Assembly (NCBI RefSeq): GCF_900129395.1
Contig: NZ_FQVP01000008.1
Span: forward strand, 62,001 to 126,000
DNA: 64,000 bases
Source of the DNA: Pseudosulfitobacter pseudonitzschiae
GTDB taxonomy: Bacteria; Pseudomonadota; Alphaproteobacteria; Rhodobacterales; Rhodobacteraceae
Reading direction: 5' to 3'
In this document: positions 40,872-49,800 of the stretch, one piece after another
Position numbering within the stretch: the stretch's first letter is position 1
How the letters are laid out: every line of letters starts with the position of its first letter
The notes under the pieces: generated by a model
What the model saw: the letters and a program-made list of their open reading frames with translations, nothing else
Database searches by the model: none
What the model was told of the DNA's origin: nothing
Translations under genes and position numbers: made by a program

Positions 40872-41488
40872 TCGGCGCGGCGGCTGTTAGTGCCCTGTCC
40901 GGCTATCTGTCCAGCGTGATTGCGCGGATCGTGGCGCACGTCTGGGGGCAAGCCTTGCGCCTGTGGTGCTGGCCTCTGCGTGAGGCCGTGAGCGCGCCCT
41001 CAGCGTGGCACGCGGGCGCTGTCCTGCGATGGCACGCGCACCGGCACCTTGCGGGCTCTGGTGATCGCGTTGATGGGCACTCTGCCCGCGTGGCGATCCT
41101 GATCTTGCAGTTTTGGCCATATCCGCGAGCTGAGCTTTTGAAGGCGGCGCTCACTCATGACTTGGGCGAGTTTGCAACGGGTGACATTCCGGGGCCGGTC
41201 AAGAGGTCGAGCCCGGAGCTATACGCGGGCATTTCTGATCTTGAGGCTGGTGCGATTGCCGCCCTCGGTTTTGAGGCTGTTGATCTGATGCCCTATGAGG
41301 CAAAGATTTTGCGGCTCGCTGATGGCTTTGACGCCTATCTGTGGGCCTTGCATCATGCGCCTGCATATGTGCGCCGCTCGGCGGCGTGGCGGGCCTTGCT
41401 CAAGCGGTTGCGCCAGCTCGCGCGCGAGCTGGGCGTTGTCGATCAATTCAATGAAATTTTGCGGGGTGTTTCTGATGTCAGGGCATAG
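40868..41488 (+). CDS. HD-domain 5'-deoxynucleotidase-like protein (YfbR type)
   Basis: 206 residues. HD motifs: VDGHSARVAIL (first His), LTHDLGEFATGDIPGPVKR (HD plus the E...TGD.P.PVK signature of YfbR-type dNMP phosphatases) and RLADGFDAY (distal Asp). An N-terminal hydrophobic helix (SALSGYLSSVIARIV) is unusual. It overlaps the previous gene by ATGA. Probable activity: dephosphorylation of dNMPs. Confidence 0.7.
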   Translation: MIGAAAVSALSGYLSSVIARIVAHVWGQALRLWCWPLREAVSAPSAWHAGAVLRWHAHRHLAGSGDRVDGHSARVAILILQFWPYPRAELLKAALTHDLGEFATGDIPGPVKRSSPELYAGISDLEAGAIAALGFEAVDLMPYEAKILRLADGFDAYLWALHHAPAYVRRSAAWRALLKRLRQLARELGVVDQFNEILRGVSDVRA

Positions 41489-42026
41489 CGTTTCACTTAC
41501 GGGCGCTATGCGCCTGTTGATCATCGGTCACGGTCGGCATGGCAAGGATAGTGTGGGCGACATCCTGCGCGACAACTACGGCTTGCGCAGTTGTTCCAGC
41601 TCTGAATTTGCGGCGCAAAAGGCTGTCTTTCCGCTTGTGTCTGATCTCTATCCAAATTGGCGCGCGGCCTATGAGGATCGGCACGCGCACCGCGATCTCT
41701 GGTTTCATGCGATCCGGGCTTACAATCTGCGCCCTGGCCCTATGCTCGCTGAGCAAATTCTTGTGGGTCATGACATTTACACGGGGATGCGCTCGCGTGA
41801 TGAGTTTGAGCGGTCCCGTGAAATCTTTGATCTTGTGGTTTGGGTGGATGCCTCACGGCGCTTGCCGCCTGAGCCTGCTGGCTCAATAGAGCTGAGCGCG
41901 TCGGATGCGGGGTGGATCATTGATAACAACGGCCCGGCAGACGCCTTGCCGGGTGAGGTTGCCAAGATGATCGACCGCATTCTTGATGATTGGGTGATTT
42001 CGGATGCTTGCGAGCGCCACTTTTAG
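41475..42026 (+). CDS. P-loop (deoxy)nucleoside monophosphate kinase-like protein
   Basis: 183 residues. Walker A GHGRHGKDS near residue 17 followed by VGDILRDNYGL and CSSSEFAAQKAVFP resembles phage dNMP kinases. The later FDLVVWVDA strand and the C-terminal helix fit the kinase core. It overlaps the HD gene by 14 bases; ATG at 41508 is an alternative start. Last gene before attR. Confidence 0.65.
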   Translation: MSGHSVSLTGAMRLLIIGHGRHGKDSVGDILRDNYGLRSCSSSEFAAQKAVFPLVSDLYPNWRAAYEDRHAHRDLWFHAIRAYNLRPGPMLAEQILVGHDIYTGMRSRDEFERSREIFDLVVWVDASRRLPPEPAGSIELSASDAGWIIDNNGPADALPGEVAKMIDRILDDWVISDACERHF

Positions 42027-42068
42027 ACCGGACGATTCGGCGCATGTGACCAGAACATAGCGGAAACC

Positions 42069-42104
42069 GACTGCACGGATTTTGCACGGGCAATCCGTGC
42101 AGTC
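42069..42104. repeat. Candidate integrase arm-type sites (right, inverted pair)
   Basis: GACTGCACGGATTTTGCAC at 42069-42087 repeats 3978-3996. AATCCGTGCAGTC at 42092-42104 is a perfect 13-base inverted copy of its first part. They lie about 100 bases from the attR core. Confidence 0.6.
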
Positions 42105-42134
42105 ACAATCAATTCACACTAAAACGCATCAAAA

Positions 42135-42148
42135 AACCTTAAAAGGTT
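42135..42148. promoter_or_regulatory. Operator-like site at the right end
   Basis: AACCTTAAAAGGTT, two mismatches from the left-end palindrome. It marks the right boundary of the prophage genes, 109 bases after the last stop codon. Confidence 0.5.
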
Positions 42149-42202
42149 CCTCTCTTTTGACCCCTAAACCCAAGTGAAAAAATTAGTCTTTTCAGGGGTT
42201 TA

Positions 42203-42264
42203 GGTGGCGGAGACGAAGGGATTCGAACCCTCGAAACCTTGCGGTTTACTCCCTTAGCAGGGGA
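42203..42264 (-). repeat. attR within the tRNA-Ser gene
   Basis: Shares the 32-bp and 18-bp blocks with attL (see 3857-3920). Here the variable arm on the minus strand is AAACCGCAAGGTTT. The 3' half of the intact tRNA from the crossover outward may be phage-derived. Confidence 0.9.
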
Positions 42265-42292
42265 GCGCCTTCGACCACTCGGCCACGTCTCC
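42205..42292 (-). tRNA. tRNA-Ser(GCT)
   Basis: Minus strand: GGAGACG acceptor 5' strand, long variable arm (AAACC GCAA GGTTT), T arm GGGTTCGAATCCC, 3' CGTCTCC-G-CCA with the CCA encoded. The anticodon loop CTGCTAA gives anticodon GCT. 88 bases including CCA. It is the integration target and is still complete. Confidence 0.95.
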
Positions 42293-42432
42293 ACCGACGC
42301 GTATAGCCGTGCAAACATTGGGTTTACAAGGCCAAAAATGGAGAACTTGTTTCACATCGGAAATCGTCGGTTTTCCTGCAAAGAGCCCTGAAATGTGACC
42401 TAATGCCAGTGGAAGCGTGGCAAGCGGACGGC

Positions 42433-43131
42433 TCAATCGGTTGCCTTGAACCGCGCGCGAACGACATATCCCATGGCGACAAGGAACAGGGCGGCCATCG
42501 CGTACCAGGTCAGGGCATAGGCCAGATGGGTGTTGCGGAAAGTCAGGCGGGTGAGCCCGCCGCGTGGCCAGCCGCGATCTGTGGCAGAGGCTTCGGCATC
42601 TATGAAATATGCGGTTTGCGCATTTTCGAGGCCCGCGGCACGGCTCATCTCGGTCAGGTCGGCCGAGACCCAGCGTCCCGTTTCGGGCTGATTGCTTTCC
42701 AACAATGTGCCACCCGGTTGATCCAGCCGTACCAGGCCGGTCACCCCGAGAGGGCCTTTGGGCGTGTCCCAGGCCGCTTGGTCCAGCCCGTTCGGCACAA
42801 AGCCGCGGTTAACCCAGACAGTGGCGTCGTCGCCTGCAAGAGGTGTCATGATCCAGTAGCCGGGGCCGAGGTCTGTGACGGCCTTGATCCGCAAGCTTTG
42901 ATCATGGGCAAAGGTGCCCGTGGCAAAGACCCGCAAGTATTCCGGTGCGGCACCTTTTGGGGCGGGCACCGGATCGCCATAGGCGCGGGTTTCGACGTTT
43001 TCGATCAGGTCCAGCTTCCACGCCAATCGGCGCATCTGCCAGTTGCCCAGGGCGATCATGCTGGCAAACATCACGGCTGCCAGCACCAGTATCGTCACAT
43101 CGACCCAGACCGGGCGTCGGGTGCCGCTCAC
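42433..43131 (-). CDS. SURF1 family cytochrome oxidase biogenesis protein
   Basis: 232 residues with an N-terminal membrane helix (TILVLAAVMFASMIALGNWQ, including the GNWQMRRLAWK family motif) and a C-terminal one (YALTWYAMAALFLVAMGYV) enclosing a periplasmic domain. GTG at 43131 overlaps the cyoD stop (GTGA). Helps assemble the heme-copper oxidase encoded upstream in the operon. Confidence 0.85.
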   Translation of the reverse strand: MSGTRRPVWVDVTILVLAAVMFASMIALGNWQMRRLAWKLDLIENVETRAYGDPVPAPKGAAPEYLRVFATGTFAHDQSLRIKAVTDLGPGYWIMTPLAGDDATVWVNRGFVPNGLDQAAWDTPKGPLGVTGLVRLDQPGGTLLESNQPETGRWVSADLTEMSRAAGLENAQTAYFIDAEASATDRGWPRGGLTRLTFRNTHLAYALTWYAMAALFLVAMGYVVRARFKATD

Positions 43132-43493
43132 TTCACCGCGCGCACACGTTCGATCTGGTCGTGTGCGGGCATCATGTTGTTGTTCAGGTGCGTCATCACC
43201 CAGATCGAACCGACCAGAACGATCAAAAGGAGTATGCCGGTAAAGACCAGCGACATGACCTGCCACCCTGCTTCGGCCTTCACCGTGACATGCAGGAAGT
43301 AGATCACGTGCACGATGATCTGAATGGCCCCCAGCCCAAAGATGATCGTCAGTGCCAGCCACAGGTGGATTTCCACCTCGCCCAGCACGATCCAGAAGGG
43401 GATCACCGTGAGGACAACCGAAAGCGCAAAGCCGATCAGGTAGGACCGGTAAGACCCGTGCGCGTCGTCAGTGGCGTGATCGTTGGTGGTCAT
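43128..43493 (-). CDS. cyoD: Cytochrome o ubiquinol oxidase subunit IV
   Basis: 121 residues with three transmembrane helices (SYLIGFALSVVLTVIPFWIV, LALTIIFGLGAIQIIVHVIYF, VFTGILLLIVLVGSIWVM) as in CyoD. The HVIYFLH motif is typical. ATGA overlap with cyoC and GTGA overlap with the SURF1 gene. Confidence 0.92.
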   Translation of the reverse strand: MTTNDHATDDAHGSYRSYLIGFALSVVLTVIPFWIVLGEVEIHLWLALTIIFGLGAIQIIVHVIYFLHVTVKAEAGWQVMSLVFTGILLLIVLVGSIWVMTHLNNNMMPAHDQIERVRAVK

Positions 43494-44131
43494 AGCAACA
43501 CCCCCGTGAGGTAGACAAAGGAAAACACCCCGATCCAGATCAGGTCGAGGAAGTGCCAGAACAGGCTCAGGCACAAGATGCGGCGTTTGTTGTCGTGGTT
43601 CAGCCCGTGCTTTTGCACCTGCACCAGCAACACCGCCAGCCAGATCGTCCCGGACAACACGTGCAGGCCGTGGGTGCCCACCAGGAACCAGAAGGACGAC
43701 AGGAAGGCGCTTGCGCCCGGACCGGCCCCCAGGTGCCACAGATGGTGGAATTCAAGCACCTCCATCGTCAGGAACCCGATGCCAAAGGCTCCGGTGACCA
43801 ACAACCAGATGGTCATGACGCCTTGCTTGCCCAGCTGCATGTTGATCACCGCGAAACCGTAGGTGATCGACGAGAACAGCAAGAAGAAGGTGGCCAAAAG
43901 GATCTTTTCGATCTCGAACAGGTCCGACGGCGCGGGGCCGGCCGCATAGTTCGTTCCAAGGACAGCATAGATCGCAAAGAGGATGCCAAAGATCAGGCTG
44001 TCGCTCATCAAATAGATCCAGAATCCCAGCATGGTGCCGGTTTCGTGGTGGCCGTCCGCATGGCTGGCAGGATCGGTGTCGTAGAAATCAAAGCCTTCGG
44101 AAGGCTCGGGGGGATGGGTTGCTGTTGTCAT
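43490..44131 (-). CDS. cyoC: Cytochrome o ubiquinol oxidase subunit III
   Basis: 213 residues, five transmembrane helices typical of heme-copper oxidase subunit III. Contains LMSDSLIFGILFA, FLVGTHGLHVLSG and the C-terminal WHFLDLIWIGVFSFVYL. Located six bases after cyoB. Confidence 0.95.
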   Translation of the reverse strand: MTTATHPPEPSEGFDFYDTDPASHADGHHETGTMLGFWIYLMSDSLIFGILFAIYAVLGTNYAAGPAPSDLFEIEKILLATFFLLFSSITYGFAVINMQLGKQGVMTIWLLVTGAFGIGFLTMEVLEFHHLWHLGAGPGASAFLSSFWFLVGTHGLHVLSGTIWLAVLLVQVQKHGLNHDNKRRILCLSLFWHFLDLIWIGVFSFVYLTGVLL

Positions 44132-44137
44132 GGCTGT

Positions 44138-46168
44138 TTACTCCGCCGGAACCACGGGCCTGCGCCCGTTCGCGATGGCGCGGACCTCGTCCGGCTGCAA
44201 ATAGAAATCACGGTCATAATCAAAGGTGTGGTAGATGCCGTAGGCAACCGACCCGATGAAACCGACCAGCGCCAGCCACCAGATGTGCCAGATCATGGCA
44301 AAGCCCATCACCGTCATCAGGGCCGAGATGACAAGGCCGCTTGCCGTGCGTTTTGGCATGTGGATCGCCACATAGTCATCTTGCGGATCTTCGGCATTGT
44401 GCGCCTTCATGTGGTCCCAGGCGTCCAGCGCATAGACGTTCGGCACATGCGAAAAGTTGTAGTAGGGCGGTGGCGAGGACGTGGACCATTCCAGCGTCCG
44501 CGCGTTCCACGGATCGCCGTCACAGGCCAGCGCGGCGCGGTCGCGGATCGACACGAAGATCTGGATGATAAAGGCCACCACGCCCACCGCGATCATCGCC
44601 ACGCCCAGCGCGGCAATGCCGAACAGCAGCGCATAGCTTGTGTCCTCGAACTGGCTCAGGCGCCGTGTCACGCCCATCAGGCCCAGGATGTACAGCGGCA
44701 TGAAGGCGAACCAGAACCCGCCGACCCAGCCGTAAAAGCTGACCAGTCCCCAGAACTTGTTCATGTGGAAGCCAAAGGCCTTGGGCCACCAGTAGTTGAT
44801 CCCGGCAAAGACGCCAAAGACCACGCCGCCGATGATCACGTTGTGAAAGTGCGCGACCAGAAACAACGAGTTGTGCAGCACGTAATCCGCCGGTGGCACC
44901 GCCAGCAGCACGCCGGTCATGCCGCCAATGGTAAAGGTGATCATAAAGGCGATGACCCACATCATCGGCAACTCGAACTTGATACGTCCCTTGTACATGG
45001 TGAACAGCCAGTTAAACAGCTTGGCCCCTGTCGGGATCGAGATGATCATCGTGGTGATCCCGAAGAACGAGTTCACGTCCGCGCCCGCGCCCATGGTGAA
45101 AAAGTGGTGCAGCCAGACCAGATAGCTGAGGATCATGATGACGCACAGCGCGTAGACCATCGACGTATAGCCGAACAGCCGCTTGCGCGAGAATGTCGGC
45201 ACGATTTCCGAGAAGATGCCAAAGATCGGCAGGATCAGGATGTACACCTCGGGGTGACCCCAGATCCAGATCAGGTTGATGTACATCATCGCGTTGCCGC
45301 CCATGTCATTGGTAAAGAAATGGGTGCCAAGGTAGCGGTCGGCGGTCAGCAGCGCCAAGGTGGCGGTCAGAACCGGGAAGGATGCGACGATCAGGATGTT
45401 GGTCACCAGTGTGGACCAGGTAAAGATCGGCATCTTCATCCAGGTCATGCCCGGCGCGCGCATCTTTACGATTGTCACGATCAGGTTGATGCCCGAAAGC
45501 GTCGTGCCGATCCCTGCGATGTTGAGCGACCACAGGTAATAGTCGACGCCGACGCCGGGGCTGAACTCCAGCCCTGACAGCGGTGGAAATGCCAGCCATC
45601 CGGTCGCCGCGAATTCGCCCACGAACAGCGACAGCATCACCAGAACCACACCGGAAAACGTCAGCCAGAAGCTGAAGTTGTTCAGAAACGGAAAGGCGAC
45701 ATCCCGCGCGCCGATTTGCAGCGGCATGACATAGTTCATGAACCCGGTGATGAAGGGCATCGCCACGAAAAAGATCATGATCACGCCGTGCGCGGTAAAG
45801 ACCTGATCATAGTGATAGGGCGGCAGGAATTCGAGAACGCCGGCCGAGGCAAGCGCCTGATGAATGCGCATCAGGATCGCGTCGGAAAAGCCCCGGATCA
45901 GCATCACGGTGGCCAGCACCATATACATGATGCCGATTTTCTTGTGATCGACCGAAGTGAACCATTCCGTCCACAGATAGCCCCAAAGCCGTTTGTAAGT
46001 CAGCCAGCCGACGATACCCAGACCAAGCGCCATGGTGACGAGAAAGGTGCCCAGGATAAGCGGGTCGTAGAACGGGAAGATGTCCCAGCTCAGCTTGCCC
46101 CAGAACCAGTTCACGGGATTGGTGATGTCGGGAAAGCTGTGTGCGGTGGTTTCGGTTGCTGTGGCCAT
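44138..46168 (-). CDS. cyoB: Cytochrome o ubiquinol oxidase subunit I
   Basis: 676 residues. The catalytic subunit with heme b, heme o3 and CuB: motifs [20 protein letters not shown] (CuB His and cross-linked Tyr), [11 protein letters not shown], and [12 protein letters not shown] (heme ligand pair). 14-15 helices expected. Start at 46168 fits the MATATETT N-terminus and has AGGGAGAA upstream. It reduces oxygen with quinol electrons and pumps protons. Confidence 0.97.
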   Translation of the reverse strand: MATATETTAHSFPDITNPVNWFWGKLSWDIFPFYDPLILGTFLVTMALGLGIVGWLTYKRLWGYLWTEWFTSVDHKKIGIMYMVLATVMLIRGFSDAILMRIHQALASAGVLEFLPPYHYDQVFTAHGVIMIFFVAMPFITGFMNYVMPLQIGARDVAFPFLNNFSFWLTFSGVVLVMLSLFVGEFAATGWLAFPPLSGLEFSPGVGVDYYLWSLNIAGIGTTLSGINLIVTIVKMRAPGMTWMKMPIFTWSTLVTNILIVASFPVLTATLALLTADRYLGTHFFTNDMGGNAMMYINLIWIWGHPEVYILILPIFGIFSEIVPTFSRKRLFGYTSMVYALCVIMILSYLVWLHHFFTMGAGADVNSFFGITTMIISIPTGAKLFNWLFTMYKGRIKFELPMMWVIAFMITFTIGGMTGVLLAVPPADYVLHNSLFLVAHFHNVIIGGVVFGVFAGINYWWPKAFGFHMNKFWGLVSFYGWVGGFWFAFMPLYILGLMGVTRRLSQFEDTSYALLFGIAALGVAMIAVGVVAFIIQIFVSIRDRAALACDGDPWNARTLEWSTSSPPPYYNFSHVPNVYALDAWDHMKAHNAEDPQDDYVAIHMPKRTASGLVISALMTVMGFAMIWHIWWLALVGFIGSVAYGIYHTFDYDRDFYLQPDEVRAIANGRRPVVPAE

Positions 46169-46170
46169 GT

Positions 46171-47280
46171 TCAGTTCTCCCTTGGCACGGACATCTGCGG
46201 CGTCTCGGGCGGCAGCAGGTCCATGGCGGCAGTGATGTCGGTGGCGCGGTCGGACAGGTCCGGCCGCAGGATTGCAAACATGCCCTCGGGATTGTCGGCC
46301 GAGCACAGGCCGCGGTACAGTTCGCGGTTGTACAGCCCGTCAATGCCGCCGCCACCCAGCGCGTCCACCATCATCATGTCGTTCATGCACAGCTTGTCGT
46401 CACCGACGCACATGTTCAGGATACGTTGCCACAGGCCGTCCTGGACCGAGCCGTAATAGTGGACGTCGTTGTCGATGCTGGGCTGTTCCAGTTGGACAAA
46501 CGACTCGCGGTCCAAAGGTTGTTCTGCGCCGGCCACTTGCGCGGTCCATTCGTCGAACCCGGCTTCGTCCAGCGCCTTGACGTCAAAGCGCATGCGCGAA
46601 AATCCCGCACCGTTGTAATGCGAGGCAAAGCCCGCGTAGGTGCCGGGGCTGTTGAGTACGCCGTTCAACTCGGTTTCCATGCCCGCCATCGCGTAGATCA
46701 TGCCGACCATGTCAGGGATATAAAACGCGTTCATGACGGTGGTCGACGTCAGCTTGAATTCAACCGGACGGTCCACGATGACGGCCATCTCGTTCACAGT
46801 GGCAATGTTGTATTCGGGATAGATGAACAGCCATTTCCAATCCAGCGCCACCACCTGCACCTGCAGGGGCGTCACGTTTTCATCGACGGCCTTGGTGGCG
46901 GTAATGCGGGGCAGGTCGCGGTAGGGATCAAGACGGTGCGTCGCCACCCAGGTCAGACCGGCCAGGCAGATGATGATCGCGAGCGGCACCGACCAGACAA
47001 CGATCTCAAGGCTGACCGAATGGTCCCACTCGGGATCATAGGCCGCCTCTTCATTGTCCGCCCGATACCTGATCGCAAAGAACACCGTCAGAGCCAGCAC
47101 CGGAACAATCACGATCAACATCAGAACGGTCGCGTAAATGATCAGGTCGGCTTGCTGCGATGCGACATCTCCGGCCGGGTTCATGACAACCAGATTGCAT
47201 CCCGACAATGCCAGCGCCCCAAGCGCCAGCAAACCGAAACGACCAATCCTGCGGCTTGTTCTGGGTTGAAAGAAAGACAT
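46171..47280 (-). CDS. cyoA: Cytochrome o ubiquinol oxidase subunit II
   Basis: 369 residues. Lipoprotein signal ([13 protein letters not shown]), two membrane helices, and a cupredoxin-like domain that lacks the CuA ligands, as expected for a quinol oxidase ([22 protein letters not shown]). First gene of the cyoABCD-surf1 operon, divergent from the MFS gene with a 207-base gap. Confidence 0.96.
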   Translation of the reverse strand: MSFFQPRTSRRIGRFGLLALGALALSGCNLVVMNPAGDVASQQADLIIYATVLMLIVIVPVLALTVFFAIRYRADNEEAAYDPEWDHSVSLEIVVWSVPLAIIICLAGLTWVATHRLDPYRDLPRITATKAVDENVTPLQVQVVALDWKWLFIYPEYNIATVNEMAVIVDRPVEFKLTSTTVMNAFYIPDMVGMIYAMAGMETELNGVLNSPGTYAGFASHYNGAGFSRMRFDVKALDEAGFDEWTAQVAGAEQPLDRESFVQLEQPSIDNDVHYYGSVQDGLWQRILNMCVGDDKLCMNDMMMVDALGGGGIDGLYNRELYRGLCSADNPEGMFAILRPDLSDRATDITAAMDLLPPETPQMSVPREN

Positions 47281-47487
47281 CCAAGACCTCTTGTGTGTTT
47301 CTTCGGAGGGTGTTCACCTGTGGCAGCTAAATAACACTCGGGGCTGATTTAGACAGCGCGATCGCTGCGGTATTTTGGCACGGCTGCCCTGGGTCGGGCT
47401 GCGGTATTTTAGCACGCCTGTCGGAAATTGTGGTGATTTCCATCTTGGCCGCTATCCTAAGAATGACAGCGAAGAAGGGGTTAGGTC

Positions 47488-48792
47488 ATGGCGATCGGTA
47501 ATGCGGCAGGCACGGGCATTCGCAAATCGGGCGACGTCGATCCGAATGCAAGACAGACTGTGCAACTGGACGACGTTATCACGACGGTGGTGATGGCGCG
47601 GGTGACCGATTATTTCGGGTTCTTCGTGTTCGCCATCGCCTCGGCACTGGTTTTTCCGACAATTTTCTTTCCCTACCTCGAACCCGTCCCTGCAACGCTG
47701 GCCTCTTTCGCAGTGTTCTCGCTGGCCTTTCTGGCCCGTCCCGTGGCCAGCCTGATCGGCCGCAGGCTTGAGCCGCGGATTGGAAAGCCTGGGAAAATTA
47801 CGGTGGCGCTGATGCTGCTGGGGACCTCGACCGTCGCAATCGGGTTGCTGCCCGGATACGACCGGATCGGCTGGGTCGCCCCCGCGCTGCTGGCGGTTCT
47901 GCGTGTTATTCAGGGTCTGGGCCTGGGCGGCGCGTGGGACGGTATGACCCTGCAGCTCAAATCCGCCGCCCCGAAAGAGCGTGACGGCCTGTACAGCATG
48001 GTACCGCAACTGGGCGGACCCATCGGATTCTGTGTCGCCGCCGCGATGTTCTATGTGCTGACCGGTTTCCTGACCGAAGAGGAATTCTATCAATACGGCT
48101 GGCGGTTTGCGTTCTTTGCGGTGATGGCCGTCAACGTCGTGTCTCTGTTTGCACGGCTTCGGCTGCTGACCACGAATTTCGGATCGGATGAAGCCACGAT
48201 GATGAAATCCGCCCCGCTTGGCTTCCTGCTGCGGACACAATGGCGCGAGATCCTGCTGTCGGCGTTCCTGCCGCTGTCCAGCTATGCGTTGCTGCACATG
48301 CTGACGGTTTTCCCGGTCAGCTATACGCTGCTGTTCACAGACAACGCCATCGACCGTATCATCCTGTGGCAACTGGTTGGCGGCGCGCTGGCTGTCGGAA
48401 CTGTGATCCTGTCGGGGTTGCTGGCCGACCGGTATTCGAAACGTGCCGTGATCATCGGGTCCAGCGTGCTGACGCTGCTGTTGTGCCTCAGCATCGGAAC
48501 GCTGAACGACAATCCTGCCGTCTATATCGTGGCCGGTTTCATCATCTTCGGCCTGTCCTACGGCCAATCCAGCGCAATCGTGCCCGACCGGTTTTCTCCC
48601 GATTGCCGCTATTCCGGCTCGGCGCTGGCCACCAACCTGTCCTGGATCTTTGGCGCAGCCTTTGCGCCGTTGGTGGGGCTGTTCCTGGCCAGCACCTTCG
48701 GGCTTTGGGCGGCTGCGCTCTACCTCGTTTCGGGCGTGGTTGTGACGCTGGTGGCACTTTTCAGTCTGCGGCGTCAGTCCGACAAGATCTGA
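47488..48792 (+). CDS. MFS transporter, MHS-like
   Basis: 434 residues with about 12 membrane helices. The LARPVASLIGRRLEPRIGKPGK loop and GLGLGGAWDGMTL segment resemble the metabolite:H+ symporter subgroup. Substrate unknown. It is divergent from cyoA; a role linked to respiration is not established. Followed by the thiamine riboswitch about 90 bases downstream. Confidence 0.85.
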   Translation: MAIGNAAGTGIRKSGDVDPNARQTVQLDDVITTVVMARVTDYFGFFVFAIASALVFPTIFFPYLEPVPATLASFAVFSLAFLARPVASLIGRRLEPRIGKPGKITVALMLLGTSTVAIGLLPGYDRIGWVAPALLAVLRVIQGLGLGGAWDGMTLQLKSAAPKERDGLYSMVPQLGGPIGFCVAAAMFYVLTGFLTEEEFYQYGWRFAFFAVMAVNVVSLFARLRLLTTNFGSDEATMMKSAPLGFLLRTQWREILLSAFLPLSSYALLHMLTVFPVSYTLLFTDNAIDRIILWQLVGGALAVGTVILSGLLADRYSKRAVIIGSSVLTLLLCLSIGTLNDNPAVYIVAGFIIFGLSYGQSSAIVPDRFSPDCRYSGSALATNLSWIFGAAFAPLVGLFLASTFGLWAAALYLVSGVVVTLVALFSLRRQSDKI

Positions 48793-48884
48793 GCCGTCAG
48801 GTTTGATGACCTCGCCCTAAGCAACGTGCGGTCGCATCTTCTGCGGCCGTATTGATTGCATTTGACGGTCCTGCCCAAACACCC

Positions 48885-48968
48885 TATCCCTCTGCGTACC
48901 AGGGGCGCTGCAAAGCTGAGACGTACCCTTTGAACCTGACCCAGATAATGCTGGCGTAGGGAGGTCGT
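48885..48968 (+). ncRNA. TPP riboswitch (thi box)
   Basis: Canonical conserved parts: AGGGGCGC (48901), GCTGAGA (48915), ACCCTTTGAACCTGA (48925), CAGATAATGCTGGCGTAGGGA (in parts, 48942-48962). 5' strand TCCCTCTGCG pairs with the CGTAGGGA end. Controls the thiM operon that starts 60 bases downstream, down-regulating it when thiamine pyrophosphate is bound, probably by sequestering the ribosome site. Confidence 0.95.
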
Positions 48969-49026
48969 ATGTTCCGCTTTTCCGCGTGCCATTCCTCCCT
49001 TTTTGCCTGCGCGAAAAGGAGAGACC

Positions 49027-49800
49027 ATGACCCCCCAAGACATTCTGACCGCGTTGCGTGACCAGAATCCGCTGGTCCACTGCATCACCAATTACGTGGC
49101 GATGAACATTGCCGCCAACGTGGTGCTGGCAGCGGGTGCATCGCCTGCGATGGTCCACGCGCCTGAGGAAATCCCGGAATTCACGCCGATTTGCGGGGCT
49201 TTGACGATCAACATCGGCACATTGTCGTCCTCGTGGCTGGCCAGTATGACCACCGCCGCGACCCTTGCGGGCACGCATGACATCCCGTGGGTGTTCGATC
49301 CGGTGGCCCATTTCGTCTCAGAATATCGCAAGCGTGCGGCACAGGACCTGTTGGCTCTGCGCCCGACAGTGATACGCGGGAACGCCTCTGAAATACTGGC
49401 CCTTGCAGGCGAGGCAGGCGCCGGGAAAGGGGCTGACAGCGGGGACAGCGTGGATGCTGCACAATCGGCGGCAAACGCACTCGCGTCAAAATGGGGCGCG
49501 GTCGTCGCGGTCACCGGTCCCGTCGATTATGTGACCGACGGCACGCGGGATGCCCATGTCTCGGGCGGCTCGCCACTGATGCCCAAGATCACGGCCCTGG
49601 GATGCTCCCAGACGGCCCTCATGGGGGCCTATTGTGCCTCCGGTCCCGCGTTCGAGGCGACCCTTGCCGCGCTCGCGCATTTCAAGGTGGCAGGCACCGC
49701 AGCGGCGCAGCAGGCAAAAGGCCCCGGCAGCTTCCAGATGCATTTCCTCGATGCCTTGGCGGCGACGCAGCCGCAGGATCTTGGTCAGGTCATCGTGTGA
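49027..49800 (+). CDS. thiM: Hydroxyethylthiazole kinase
   Basis: 257 residues. Motifs NPLVHCITNYVAMNIAANV, PRIGNASEI-type VIRGNASEILAL and the active-site loop TALGCSQTALMGAY. Phosphorylates the thiazole alcohol for thiamine salvage. Start at 49027 has AGGAGAG upstream. TGATG overlap with thiE. First gene after the TPP riboswitch. Confidence 0.95.
   Translation: MTPQDILTALRDQNPLVHCITNYVAMNIAANVVLAAGASPAMVHAPEEIPEFTPICGALTINIGTLSSSWLASMTTAATLAGTHDIPWVFDPVAHFVSEYRKRAAQDLLALRPTVIRGNASEILALAGEAGAGKGADSGDSVDAAQSAANALASKWGAVVAVTGPVDYVTDGTRDAHVSGGSPLMPKITALGCSQTALMGAYCASGPAFEATLAALAHFKVAGTAAAQQAKGPGSFQMHFLDALAATQPQDLGQVIV

Larger units (their letters stand above)
3857..42264. mobile_element. Lambda-like (siphovirus-type) prophage integrated in tRNA-Ser(GCT)
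   Basis: Bounded by two copies of tRNA-Ser sequence (3857-3920 and 42203-42264). Gene order is integrase/regulation, replication, packaging, capsid, tail, lysis. All core modules of a long-tailed lambda-type phage are present and no structural gene is visibly broken, so it may be inducible. The span is about 38.3 kb. Glutamate is written mostly GAG and aspartate mostly GAT inside the element, unlike the flanks. No excision or particle evidence can be seen in sequence alone. Confidence 0.95.

Noticed and set aside
43553-45577. Long plus-strand frame (674 codons) opposite cyoC/cyoB
   Set aside because: High-GC shadow of the cyo genes on the other strand; its protein has low-complexity His/Arg/Gln-rich composition.
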